From positions 425,512 to 489,511 of the forward strand of contig KB722751.1 in the NCBI GenBank assembly GCA_000349905.1: a DNA stretch of 64,000 bases, written 5' to 3'. Made by a program: the position numbers and the translations under genes. The notes under the pieces are model-generated. The model made no database searches, was not told the DNA's origin, and was given only the letters and a program-made list of their open reading frames with translations. This DNA comes from Volvariella volvacea V23. Lineage: Eukaryota; Basidiomycota; Agaricomycetes; Agaricales; Pluteaceae. This document shows positions 35,296 to 46,321 of this stretch, piece after piece (positions within the stretch are counted from its first letter, which is position 1; the number at the start of each line of letters is the position of its first letter).

Positions 35296-37402
35296 ATGTA
35301 CAAGCGTGGCACCACGCCTCTGGGGTCGTCTATACCATCTCTCGAGGCAGCCAATCAGGCCCAGATAGACGACCTTGTGCGTCGTAACAAACGACTTGAC
35401 GAAGGCAATAAGAAGCTCCAGGAGCAAATTGCTCTCGAGGTCAAACGGTCTAAGGACGCAGTAGGCGATATCAGGCGTCAATGGAACGATGAGAAGCGAC
35501 ATTGGGAAGAGGAAGTCGAGGTGCTGCACGCCTTCCACGGCGTTATGATGTCCAGAGTCCGGGTCCAGCTGGCGAAGGAGAGAAGTGCTGTGCTTGAGGA
35601 GAGTGAGAATCTCAGAAAGGAGAAATTAGAAAAGTTGAAGAGGGATAACAAAATTGTCACCTTGAAGCTGAAGCAGATTGAGTTGGAATCGCGCATTTCC
35701 CAGCTGATGGAGGACCAAGAGTTGACTATGTTATCGCTTCAAGACGACCTGCGGGAATGGCAGGACAGGTGCACTGCACTGGAAGCCAAAGTGGAAGAAC
35801 TCAAGGGGAAATCAGGTGAAGTAGAAGGCGAGAATGAGGAGTTGGAGGTACGTTTGGCCTACAGAATCCTATCTACCCACACACATGCATGCACTTAGGA
35901 GAAAATGGGCAAACTACGAGAGGAGAATGCGCGACTGCAAGCCTCTAATGAATCGCTCTCTGGCAAACTTGAGAGACTCACACTCCAGCTTGATGGCGAA
36001 AAGACCAGAAATGAGGAGCTGCATCGCAATTACGACGAACTCAAGCGGACCAATAATGAACTCAAACGACAGGTTGACAAATGGCAAAACTTGGAAACAA
36101 AAGGCAGCACCGAGGTCGACAACCTACGGAAACATCGCATCGAATTGGAGACTCAGCTGAAGGATCTGCAAGACCGTTGGGATAAGCAGGCTGCTGCTGA
36201 TAATAAGGCTCTGGAGCAGGAACAAGACAAGCTAGCCAAAATGAAAGTTGCATATAAGGAATGGCAGGTGTGTGAAAGGATTTTTAGATTTACAATAGAC
36301 CTATCAACGCCGCCCACAGAAAGCAGCCAAGGAAAATCAGGCAGACCTAGAAGAAGCTCGCCAGCAACTTGAAAAAGCAGAGAAAAGGGCCGAAAAATAC
36401 AAAGTGCAGCTGGAAATTGAGCGCACAAAGACCAGAGCATCATCACCCACCAAGGTCACTTGACACTCGGTTTTCCTATTCGTGGTTTCACTCATTTCTA
36501 TTCATTGCAGGCACGGCCCCCACCCCCGTCCGACGATGACGACGATGACGAAACTGTACAAGCTGCAGAACCTGGTCCACTGTCACCACCGAGCCTTCAG
36601 TCGGCAAAATCCAGAAAACTGTCTGTGGCGCGTAAGACTGCCAGACCTCCGGCTCTGGCGACGACTATTAGTGGTGACGAAGAATCGGAAGCCGAGGCTG
36701 AAGACAAACCCGCCCCCATAACCAAGGGTAGAGGCAAGGGTAAGGCCAAGGCTGCTGATAGCGAGGTGGAAGAAGCACCTAAATCGCAATCGCGGAAACG
36801 AAAACCAAAGGCAAAGGATGATGCGGAGGATGAACCTGAGGTTGTAGAAGCACCTAAAAAGACCAGTGGCAGACGCAAACCAGCTACTCAGGCGGATCAA
36901 AGCAGCGTACAACCCGCTGAAGAGCTGCAACTCGCACCAATAAAGGCAAAAGGGAAGCGCAAGGCGACAGAGGATAGTGATGCAGAAGCGCCCCCTCCAT
37001 CTAAGCGACGTGCAGGGAAGGAAGCGTCGGCTACCGCCACTGGGACGACGAAAACTAGCGCAGCTCGTCGAGGCGCAGAGTCCAAACGAACTGCAAGTTT
37101 ACAGTCGATTCAGGTGCAGGACAATGGAAAGGAAAGCGACGTGGAAGACGAGCAAGCGAAAAAGAAGAAAAAGCGGAAGATCAACTTGTTCCCTACAGCT
37201 ACTAGCTTTGATTTTACGCAGGTTCGTATATGCGCACTCATGTATGAGTCTTCCGCTTATTATGACCTAGGGCTTTGGTGGTGACCTCGATATACCAACC
37301 ACTCTCTCTCCAGTGAAGGAGACAGAAGTTGCTCCCAGTCGATCTGGGGTTGGGAGCGTTATGGGTAGTATGCTTGGCAAGTACGCTTTCTCAAGGCGGT
37401 AG
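35296..37402 (+). CDS. Long coiled-coil protein with basic/acidic C-terminus
   Basis: From the ATG at 35296 (MYKRGTTPLGSSIPS) the first 340 residues are nearly continuous heptad-rich coiled coil (for example LRKEKLEKLKRDNKIVTLKL, LRKHRIELETQLKDLQDRW). Introns lie at about 35849-35898, 36268-36319, 36457-36511 and 37223-37271. The second half alternates acidic (DDDDDDE) and Lys/Arg/Ala-rich segments with several KRK nuclear-localisation-like clusters. It then has KKKKKRKINLFPTATSFDF, and the last exon ends MLGKYAFSRR. This fits a nuclear structural or chromosome-segregation protein, but no family is recognised. An in-frame upstream start at 35149 is possible. Confidence 0.7.
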
Positions 37403-39228
37403 TGGCATTATCAACGTATGCCTTCCTGACGATTGGACGCGATGTGATATGCCTGCTTGTATTATTTCTGCTATGGGCGAAGGGCTTCATCTGTATACCA
37501 GTAAGATTATGCTATGCATCCATGCTCTTCGGTAGACCGTTTATGTTACTGATTATACTTGTATATTTCATTTACCTATAATTTACAACCATACGAAAAG
37601 GAATAAAATGTGTGCTATGATATTGGAGCGCATGTCGCCCCAGCATGAAACTCCTCCCACGTAGATAAATGTGTGATTGGAGCGATTAAGGGGGCTGTTA
37701 GTCTTATCCAACACCCATAACAGAAAAACTGTTAACACCTAGGATACACCGTCATTGCAGAGCAAAACACTCAACAATCAAATGGATAGGCGTTGTGAGG
37801 ATGGTTTGTGAAGAACGGACGTGGGAACAATTTTTGAGTTGATATCCTCGGAAAATGCCGATCGTAATTCTCGCGTCCTCAGATGATCTATTGCAACTTT
37901 ATCCTGAATCCCTATCAACTCCCGTTAAAACGGTTCATTACTGCATATATTGCCTCCTGTTACTTGGGCCTTATTGGCCTATTCGGTGGAGGCGACCACG
38001 TAGACCGTGGATTTGACGCGGTAGTGGACAGCTGTGACCGAATGCGAAAGCTCGGTATTTCCACGGAGAAAGACGAACACGCCCAATGCAGGAGCACAGT
38101 TCTCTCCCCCTTCACAACCCTAGATCCGTCTTGGAAGGCCTGGTATTTTCCCCGAAGGATCGCGGCATCTTTCCGACGGTATCGTGGAGTAATATTCACC
38201 TTCTAAGTCAACGCACCACACACACAAGAAGAGTTTCATCCATTGGCAACTGGAGATCAGTTCCCGAGGTGGACTGAGGGTAAACTTTAAAAGAGACGGA
38301 TAGCATTACATGGTGTAACTCGCATACTAACGGGTGGCTTCTTTTCGACTATCAGACGGCGTTTGCAAAGATTCGTAAATCCCCAACAGAATCAAAATAA
38401 GGAAAATGTGTTCAGGAAGCCACCTCGCGACGGGCGACCATAACATTGCCTGAACTGTTTACGAGCTCAAGTTATGCTCGATCGATTATCGATATTCTCC
38501 TGGGCGATCAGGACAACATCTCAACTCCAAACTACTCAGATCCTGTGGGTGAGCTTATTTCAAAACGCTGTATGAGCCAAAAGCTCCTTTCTCTTCCCTG
38601 AGACTGCTCATTCAGAATCGCCGTCGATGCGTAATGACCCCTCTGACGAAACTCGCATCGTTACGACACTTACGAACGGGGAAAACTCGCGTGATAGCCT
38701 CGGACATTTCCAGCTATTCAGCTGAGGACCAGCAGCTATCCACACCTGTCCGTTGAATCGGGGAGGCCGAGCCTCTGGAGTGTCCGGATTGTATGCGAAG
38801 AGATAGCATCCGCCATCCAGTGCAGTGGTTATTCATCGTACTATGAATTGGCGGAAGCAAGAGAATTGGGCGATGCACTTCTTTACCGGAACGGCGGAAC
38901 CGACTCTCCGCCTTGCATACGGTGATCCGCGGTTATTGCCCCACATGTGGGGTACATACTGAACTTTCTATCATTCAATATGTTGCTACGAAGTGAAACA
39001 GGCCCAAGTTTATTTGTCTAGTTGACTCCCGCTTATTTACAGGATTTCAGAAATGAGTGTATGCAAATATGTAAACGAAGGACTTGTGATACAATGATGC
39101 ACAAAGACGCTAATGAATGGGATGGTGTAGAGATTACAACTACATGCGCGTGACGGTCATGAACGAAGGGACACACTCCACAATAAAATAATATGAAAAA
39201 TAAGGAGATAAGATAGAATGAAGCAGTG
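37403..39228. other. Convergent gene-free stretch of 1.8 kb
   Basis: This lies between the ends of the coiled-coil gene (+) and the sugar transporter (-). One + strand frame at 37883-38206 (107 codons) has no recognisable domain. The part from 38400 to 38960 is rich in CG dinucleotides and short palindromes and looks more like promoter DNA than 3' untranslated sequence. No gene starts there in either direction. Confidence 0.45.
38939..38952. promoter_or_regulatory. Perfect 14-bp palindrome with paired Mig1/CreA-like halves
   Basis: CCCCACATGTGGGG reads the same on both strands. Each half contains GTGGGG, which fits the Cre1/CreA consensus SYGGRG, and the centre CACATGTG contains an E-box. 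Function is inferred only from sequence, and the nearest carbon-related gene is the transporter whose 3' end lies about 280 bp away. Confidence 0.3.
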
Positions 39229-41958
39229 TTATATCGCCACTGCCATCCTCGCTTCCTCTTCTTCGTCTTCGTCGTGATAACGATGGCGCCTAGGGTGGAG
39301 CTCATGGAATTCGTATTGCTCCTTTTGCATGCTTCCAAATGGATTGTTGTTTGTCTGTCGATGTGCCTCCATCGTCATGGTAGCTGCATCACCACCCATA
39401 GCTGCAAGATCATGCTGCTGCTGATCACCGTCGAACAGAGCTGCCGTTTCCTCCAGTGTCCGACCTGTGTCAGCAGACAGAAGGAATGGTACAAAAATAC
39501 ACAAATTATAAACCATCAGCAGCAGGCTCGTCGAGATAGGGGTTGCTGGCTAACCTTTGGTTTCCACGATGAACGTTATGATGAAGATGAGTTCAGCGAC
39601 TAGCCAGGCACAATATACCAGGTAGTACCACCACCCTATTGCATCAATCGCCCAAGGGTTAACAAATTGATTGAATGCGGCAGTAAGGAATACGGTAAGA
39701 TTCTGTTATATGCATCAGCAAACGAGAAAAAAAATTTTTTGGATCGTTGCTTTCGCACCATTACCGCAAAACCCTTTGCCCGAATCCTATATGGCAGGAT
39801 CTCCAGCGTATATGCCACCAGCATTGGCGTATAAGCGATGTCGTAGAAGAAATAAAATAGGAAAATGAGTGGAATTGTGGCTGTCAACCAGGGACCCACA
39901 ATATAGGCAAAAGCCGGAAGCGCATAGTCAGCATCAGTGGCGTTTATGACAGGTCTTAGAATATTTTACCTTTTGCCGCTGCCGCGTTCCCTAACGTATT
40001 ATACAACGCATTTGTGATTGTCCAACACCCAAAAGCTGCAGCTGTCGTCAGAAACAAAGAAGCACAAGCAAGGGCCGCATCAAGCGGACCCCGAGGAAGA
40101 TACTCACAAACTAGCATCCCTAGAGAACGTGAGCCGAGTAAACATAGGGTTTGCTGAAAATTGATGCGGAAACCCATACTAACCACTGTTTGAAATAATG
40201 AACAAGATTCGTCGACCCACCCAGTCAACGAGCATGGCCGCCGATACAGCGATGACATAATTGAAAATCTACGGAGAACAGGATGGTGAGAAGAAGGCAG
40301 CGGACACGTTACATGCCGAGAACAAACCTGGAGCCCCCCGTTTATAGCAGCCTTAAAGAATGCAACAAATGAGTATAGATATGCTGTGCAATACCGGAGG
40401 AGGAAAAAGATACACACCTTGGTTTGTGTATCGGTAATGCCTACCCCTTCCAAAACTAGATTTATATAGTACGAGACTAGCCCATTTCCGCTGCAGCAGG
40501 TTGGGTATACCGTGTGTAAAGGGCCAAAGTGAACTCACCTCCATTGCGAAAAAACGGCGATAGCAATTATAATTCTCATTCGCTTTCTGTTTCCCTCTGT
40601 CATAAACAAGGATTTATACGATGTACTTTTGTTCATCTCTTCTTCCATTCTGATGGCGTGGCGGATTTGCGCGAGCTCAAACACCACTAGTGGATCTCGC
40701 TCGTCCCCACCACTTGCATGGTATTTTGCCAGTATTCGCGCCGCTTGTCCTTCCTAAATACATGTCGTCATTGGCTCAGATCGTGGTGTATTCAAAGGTG
40801 GTATGAAAGAGGGCTTACCATGCCTTTCGACACAAGGTAGCGCGGACTCTCTGGCATAAACCTATAGGCGAAGCGTTTGTTAAGTAAACCATTGGCTCAG
40901 GTGTGAGGGCATACCAGACAAGTGTAACTTGTAAAATTGGAACTAAAGCTTGGATGAGAGACGGAACACGCCAGGACCACACACTCCCTTGTGCGTGTAT
41001 ATACGCCCCGAAACATACCTAGAAAATGGAGGGGAGGTGTATAAGTGGAAATTCGGGATATTGCGAGGGAAGAGCGAGGATTACCCATGCAGATACTATG
41101 CTCCCAAGGTACCAACTGGAATTGAATAGCGATGTGATTTTACCGCGCTATGTTTCCGTGCATGCTAAATTTCAGAGTTTTGATCACGAATCCAAGCACG
41201 TTTAACTTACGTGAGTTGGATATGATAGCTCAATCAATAACAACGGGGCTGCGTTTTGGCAGAATATCAATCCAAAACCAACTGGGAATAGCAGATAAGC
41301 GACGGTAAGTTTAGATAACGATAGGAAGTCTTGCGACATACTTATCACCCTCGAAGCAATGAACATTGCAACATTCTTGGATGATACCTGAAGCGCTACA
41401 CCAGCTAACATCACCAAGGATCCCATGAACAACGCTGCTCGTCGTCCAAGGATATCAGAAGCAAACGGTGAAAATGGTAGTCCCTGGAGTTGACGTAGTG
41501 TCAAGACCATCGCGTGCACGGTATTAAACGACGTACCAGGAGACCACCCAACGATTGTGCCGAATTGATCAGGCCTGTCCTGATAGATTAAATATTGTCT
41601 TTGGTAGAGAATACGAAAACACACACCCAACTCCTTCCCCGCTGGATGGTGGAAGTACTCTTGCCAGTCGGGAAGAATCTGCAACCCTAAATGTCAATGA
41701 GCCCTTCCGCACCAGCCATATACGAAGCCTATAACTCTACCGTTCACTAAGGATGAATCGAGCCCATTAACCGATGAGGTTAATAGTGGTAAAATCAACC
41801 ATAAGTTGAGTATCAGGATCCCTGTGATAGCACGTTAGGCAGATCGTGTCGCGAGCCACCCTTGACAAGGGCAGACGGTGCTTACCACGATTCTTCCACC
41901 AAGGCCCCTGGTGGATGAAGTCTGCTACTGTCCATTCGGGTGATTGACTCGGTGACAT
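39229..41958 (-). CDS. MFS sugar transporter (hexose/lactose permease-like)
   Basis: A twelve-helix sugar porter in the plasma membrane. The start gives MSPSQSPEWTVADFIHQGPWWKNRG. After an intron comes the first helix LNLWLILPLLTSSVNGLDSSLVNG, then LQILPDWQEYF, the lactose-permease layout. Then come GRRAALFMGSLVMLAGVALQ, the signature PESPRYLV before the central loop, WVGRRILF, and TLEILPYRIRAKGFA. WAIDAIGWWYYLVYCAWL follows. The end has VETKGRTLEETAALFDG instead of the usual PETKG. The cytosolic tail is acidic and His-rich (HPRRHRYHDEDEEEEA). More than ten short introns were placed by eye. The substrate cannot be read, but the Agaricomycete relatives with the WWKN start are usually annotated as lactose or hexose permeases. 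Confidence 0.88.
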
Positions 41959-42909
41959 TCCGCTGTGATCAGCCTCTGCGATGATTCCGCCAGCCTTGAA
42001 CTAGAACCTGGCGGATGGTTGCAGGAGGTATGGGGTTGGAGGGAGTGGGGGTAGTGGGGAGGGGATACTGTCTGGACCCGCTGGGCACTATATGAATGAG
42101 GGAAGTGACTAGAGGAAAGGGAAGGAGGGGGGAAGTATGTCGCCGACATGATTCCGAGGCCAGGAGCTCCCTCTAATAAAGTATTGGCAGGAGGAGCAGG
42201 GGAGATTTTACAGATCCCGATATCCGCGCCTGCGACTTCCACATACCGGATTGGGGCGCACAGATTTAGGATGGGAGATCGCGATTCAGGGCAAATTTTG
42301 CGGGGTAGGGCAAGTTTAGCTGTGATGTGGTCATCAAATCTGTTGACCACTGAGGGGATGTCCGGAAGATGAAGGGTAGTCAGTGTCCAGAGGAAACGAC
42401 GCCATAGCTTTAGCCGGCAAACTTCCATCAGTAAGCTCGAAAGGGATGGGCACTTGGGAGTATCTGGTCAGCGATCTATCCAGGAAGGACCCTTCACAGC
42501 AGTGGCCTCAGCTCGCTGGTTGTCTCGACCTATTTTCTGAATAATTCTCACAAACGGGGAAAGACCGGACATTGACTGTTGCCCAGTCCGTTGGTTTGCT
42601 GTAAAGCCTACGTAGGACAGAAAGACCCAAAAATTAGACTTTGACATAGCCCACCTCCAGTTAAAGCACCATGCGGAAATATCTCGCCCCGCAGGAATGT
42701 GATAGCCGAGGAAAAGGTGTTTATTTGGTCACACGGGCAGAATTGGGGGCCTGCAAGGGAACATATCCATACCAAGTCCGCCCAGTGGTACTCCGCTGAA
42801 GAATACCCATTCCCGATGTGAACGTTATGCGCTGTGTGGAGGGCCAGAGCCTCGCACGAATCAATGCAAGCGGGTGTGAGATGACGCCATATGTCTGCCT
42901 CACAACACA
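41959..42909. promoter_or_regulatory. Divergent region between sugar transporter and Crinkler relic
   Basis: This should hold the transporter promoter on its left side. A minus-strand frame (41925-42428) overlaps the transporter start and has no domain. Another (42608-43114, -) is antisense to the Crinkler header. No repeat or TATA box stands out. Confidence 0.4.
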
Positions 42910-44722
42910 ATGGCCGACTCCGTCTCCCTTTTCTGCCTGGTTTATGGCCAGCCGGAGCCAGAGCCTTTCCGGTAAACGTTAGCAGAGGAGATACGATTGG
43001 AGGGTTCAAGAAATTCTTCATCATCAAGAAACCGAACGATTTCAAAGGCATCGACGCACGGTTCTCGATCTCTGGAAAGTAGAGATCCCAATCACAGATG
43101 ACGAAACACCTCAAAAACCTGGCCTCAGAGAAGGCAAGCTGGGCCCCGCAAAGAAAACTGGCAAATTATTCTTAACGGAGCCTCCCAAGGACCGCGTCCA
43201 CATCATCATAAAGGTTTCTGGTAAGTGAGCCTCGGATTTCGCTTTTTTCTGTGGCTGACGGTTTTATCAGGACAAAAAAAGCGTGCAGGATCTCCTTTGA
43301 ATGAAGACTTTGCTTCTCGCGTCAAACGATTAAAGGTTGCACAGACCACACCTTCACCTGCTCAGCCATCCACCTACGAGCCCATCCAACAAGACCTGAA
43401 GGAAAAGATCTTGGATGATCGATTACAGGATAATAACATTGCTCCAGTTTCCCTACTATATGACGGATTCGGCCAATTTCTCGACATTGCTGCAGGTGGC
43501 ACGGACGTTGAGGGTTTCAATGATGTGAAGCCCTTCAAGCTTCAATTAACTGTCGACGAATAACTGTTGACGAATTTGCGCAGTCGATGTGCGGATTCTA
43601 CAAAAGGAGGGAAAGGGGGCTGTACCTGCTCAACAAAATCTTTGCCGCAAGAAAAGACAGTTCCCATCATGCACTTGCAGCAGCATCTGTTGGGTCTGTG
43701 AGGGTGGATGGCCACTATACTGGTGACCACGGTGTGGCGACCGTGATCAATGAGTTCAAGAATCGGTCCTCTGGCAGCTCTGGAATCCCTGAAGTCTAGC
43801 TCATTGGGTGTTTTGCTCACCCATTCGCCCAGGGAGTAGAGGGTCACTCAAGCAGGCTGGAAGGAGGGTTGGATAGATGGAGGATGCCCGGACTCGGTAT
43901 TACTGTCATAGGTATGAGCTGAATGCTGGTTGATCACATCTTATGCTGATTATTCTCGTCGTCCAGGGTCGGATGTCAAATTCTATGTTGTGCTGAGTCT
44001 CGATACCCAGTTTCGTCTTGTTAGTCTTACCCCAGCATTATCGTGCATCCGCTCAGCATCAGAAGGAGGTGATTGTGACACTTTATCGAGCCTTCGCGGC
44101 TGCCTCAGTGCTCCAAGCCCGTATTCTCAAAGAAATACCCCGCCAGCTCTTTATGGGAGAATTCAATGGTATTCGCTTTCCTGGTGTATCCAAGCTCCTT
44201 AGGTGGCAAAACACACATACCAAGTCTGACGATTTCCTCGAATTTCAAATCAAAAGCCAACTCGGTGATCCTCAGCGCAGTTAGCTTGTATATCTAGCAA
44301 AGACCAGTCCGGCGCATGACGGGCAAACTATCGTCGTCAGGTTTGTGCGTAAATATTGCCCCGAGTTGCATGGCATCTGTGCTACATCTGGCTATGCACC
44401 CGCCTTACTTGCATATGAGTGTCTCCCTGGCGGCTGGTATGGTGCGGCGATGGAATACGCGGCTGATGCGGTCCCCATCACCCTGCCCAAGTGTATCTTG
44501 GAGCACTTTGAACGTTGGAGGACTGATTTGCGAGGGCTCATTGCAGAGTTTCACAATCGGGGTTTTGTTCATGGCGATTTACGTGACGCGAATATTTTCA
44601 GTGGGAATTATGGTTGTGTGAAGTTGGTTGACTTTGACTGGGGAGGCAGGGATGGGGAGGTGTCGTATCCTACGCCGAGCTTAACCGAGAGCTGGTGGAG
44701 GGACGGTCTCCAGAAGGCCTAG
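42910..44722 (+). pseudogene. Crinkler (CRN)-type gene with kinase-like C-terminus, decayed
   Basis: The ATG at 42910 opens MADSVSLFCLVYGQP, the fungal CRN header (ubiquitin-like N-terminal domain). FPVNVSRGDTIGG, LWKVEIPITDDE (from 43070) and EPPKDRVHIII follow, all header landmarks. A middle region leads to a protein-kinase-like lobe: FHNRGFVHGDLRDANIFSG (catalytic HGD) and KLVDFDWGG, where DFD stands for the usual DFG. The copy is broken. The header runs in three frames (shifts near 42963 and 43060), a 14-bp tandem duplication lies at 43547-43574, and stops lie at 43797-43799 and 44282-44284. Another frame change is near 44085. Two real-looking introns remain (43220-43270 and 43914-43966). 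CRN proteins are known as effectors in oomycetes and as a wider eukaryotic family in fungi. Confidence 0.8.
43547..43574 (+). repeat. 14-bp tandem duplication in the Crinkler relic
   Basis: TAACTGTCGACGAA is followed at once by TAACTGTTGACGAA, with 13 of 14 bases equal. The length is not a multiple of three, so the copy shifts the frame and brings in a stop directly after TVDE. Confidence 0.9.
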
Positions 44723-44854
44723 TGATTACAAAAGCGGATGCTATGATTCGCGAATCTTGGAGAATATATTGACAAAGATGTGGGCACAAATCTCGGATCC
44801 CTAGTTTGCATCACATCCTTCCTTCACGACTTGTGACGGCGCTTGCTCGAGCCT

Positions 44855-45583
44855 TTTGGTTGCATCTTGCTTGCCACAGTCAACAAAACCCCAACGATCC
44901 GTTGAAAAGCGGCCAGTACTGCATTGGAGCTGGATAAGCATACGGAGATACCCATTCCGGAAGCCCAGTTTATCTTCTTGTCAGCCCGTAAAACCGCCAC
45001 GGGCGATAAGAATATGACAAACGAGTCTCCTCACCTAGCGGGAGAAATGCTGTTCGCCGGCTTCAAGGGCGCTATAGGAATTCTTTGGTCGATAAACGAT
45101 GGAGATGGCCCCGTTGTGGTGGAGCACGTATACCAAAAACCTTTCACCAACGACGAGACAGCCGATTTCAAGATTGCTGCATTGGCATTGGACAACGCAA
45201 CACGAGCATTAAGGAATAGCGGAGTACCTTCGCACTGGTGGGTTACTTTACATACATGGGTGTTTGATGCGACTTCAAGTTATTGGTTTACCACTGATAT
45301 TTTTGTCGATTGTAAGAAATATTCTCACTGTACGCTAGTCGCCTGCGAATTCACAGGTCCCCCCCCATTATTTTTCACGCCCTTCCTCGCTCCACGGGCA
45401 GAAAGCTATTGTCTGCGCAGAGATTCACATGCCATGCCTCGTCTCCGAAGAGGGCTACTACTTATTATGCCCCTGTTATTCTGCACTATCAGCTTAGGGT
45501 TTGACTTCATCAAACATGCAGATGACCGGTCGCAATCCGTGTATCGGCCTCCTGTTATGAGCGTGTCTTTCCTGGAGGAGTGA
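44855..45583 (+). pseudogene. CHAT-domain (caspase-like) fragment, inactive
   Basis: At 44858-44915 the frame reads LHLACHSQQNPNDPLKSG, the CHAT segment with the catalytic His (usually ACHG), then stops. A frame change leads to IPEAQFIFLSARKTATGD, HLAGEMLFAGFKGAIGILWSINDGDGPVV and ALDNATRALRNSGV, the C-terminal half of a CHAT domain as found in Agaricomycete TPR-CHAT proteins. The catalytic Cys of the usual LSACQT is Arg here (CGT at 44987-44989). The repeat-rich N-terminal part normally present is missing. The open frame runs on to 45583 without homology. It is truncated, shifted and catalytically dead, and lies 130 bp after the Crinkler relic. Confidence 0.75.
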
Positions 45584-46321
45584 TTGCTCCATAGCTTTAG
45601 ATAAATCAATGCTGCCAAGCAGCCTTGAACACGTACTGACAGCCTGCTGGCGCTGTAGGATCTATCGAGTGATGTCGTCTATCTAAGCCTGATACCACGC
45701 ACTTATCAAATTCAAGGTCACCGAGGCACGTTCGGAGTGTCCCTTATACTTGAGGTCAGTGCGTGTGCAAGATGTACATGTAAAGTTACAGAGGCGTGGG
45801 CTCCTTGAATTCAGGTTTGTGGGGACACCTGCAGATCATTTCCTTTTTTCAGGCAGCGGAATTCGACACCACCGGTTGATACCATGACGCAAACCATGGC
45901 GGGTGAACACATGGCACGACCCTCTCTCGAGCAAACAGGCTGTGCAGTCCAGAGATTACACAGTTGATTCACGCACGCCAGAGCAAGCAAGGAATCGCCT
46001 CCTCGAATGAAAGGGTATATGCTTCTTCTGTAATGGGCGTTATCCACAAGAACTACCTAAGACACGTACAACAAAGACTGTTCATACATGTCACAGCAAG
46101 AGAAAAAGTCATTCGGTAGGTCATGTGGGGTCGTAGCATAAAAGGAACGAACGCTTCAAGCAGGCGACTCCATTAAGACCAGAAAGGTTGTATGTACGAT
46201 TCGAGAAAACGAGCGACGAGACTCCAGGAGAGTACTTAGATAGAAGAGAAATAGTATCCAGAGACTTGGGATGAATGCGATAAGAAAAGACTTAGCAAGG
46301 ACGTATCACCGGTTCCGTTAC
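45584..46321. other. Intergenic stretch
   Basis: About 740 bp lies between the CHAT relic and the end of the Kre9-like gene. Only short frames without a domain are seen. The right part probably holds the 3' untranslated region of the Kre9-like gene. Confidence 0.4.

Noticed and set aside
37883..38206. + strand frame of 107 codons in the gene-free stretch
   Set aside because: No domain, no plausible neighbouring exons and a composition like the surrounding DNA.
41925..42428. Minus-strand frame of 167 codons before the sugar transporter
   Set aside because: It overlaps the transporter's first exon in another frame, is Pro/Ser/His-rich and shows no domain. It is most likely promoter and leader sequence.
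42608..43114. Minus-strand frame of 168 codons
   Set aside because: It is antisense to the Crinkler header, whose + strand motifs are clear.
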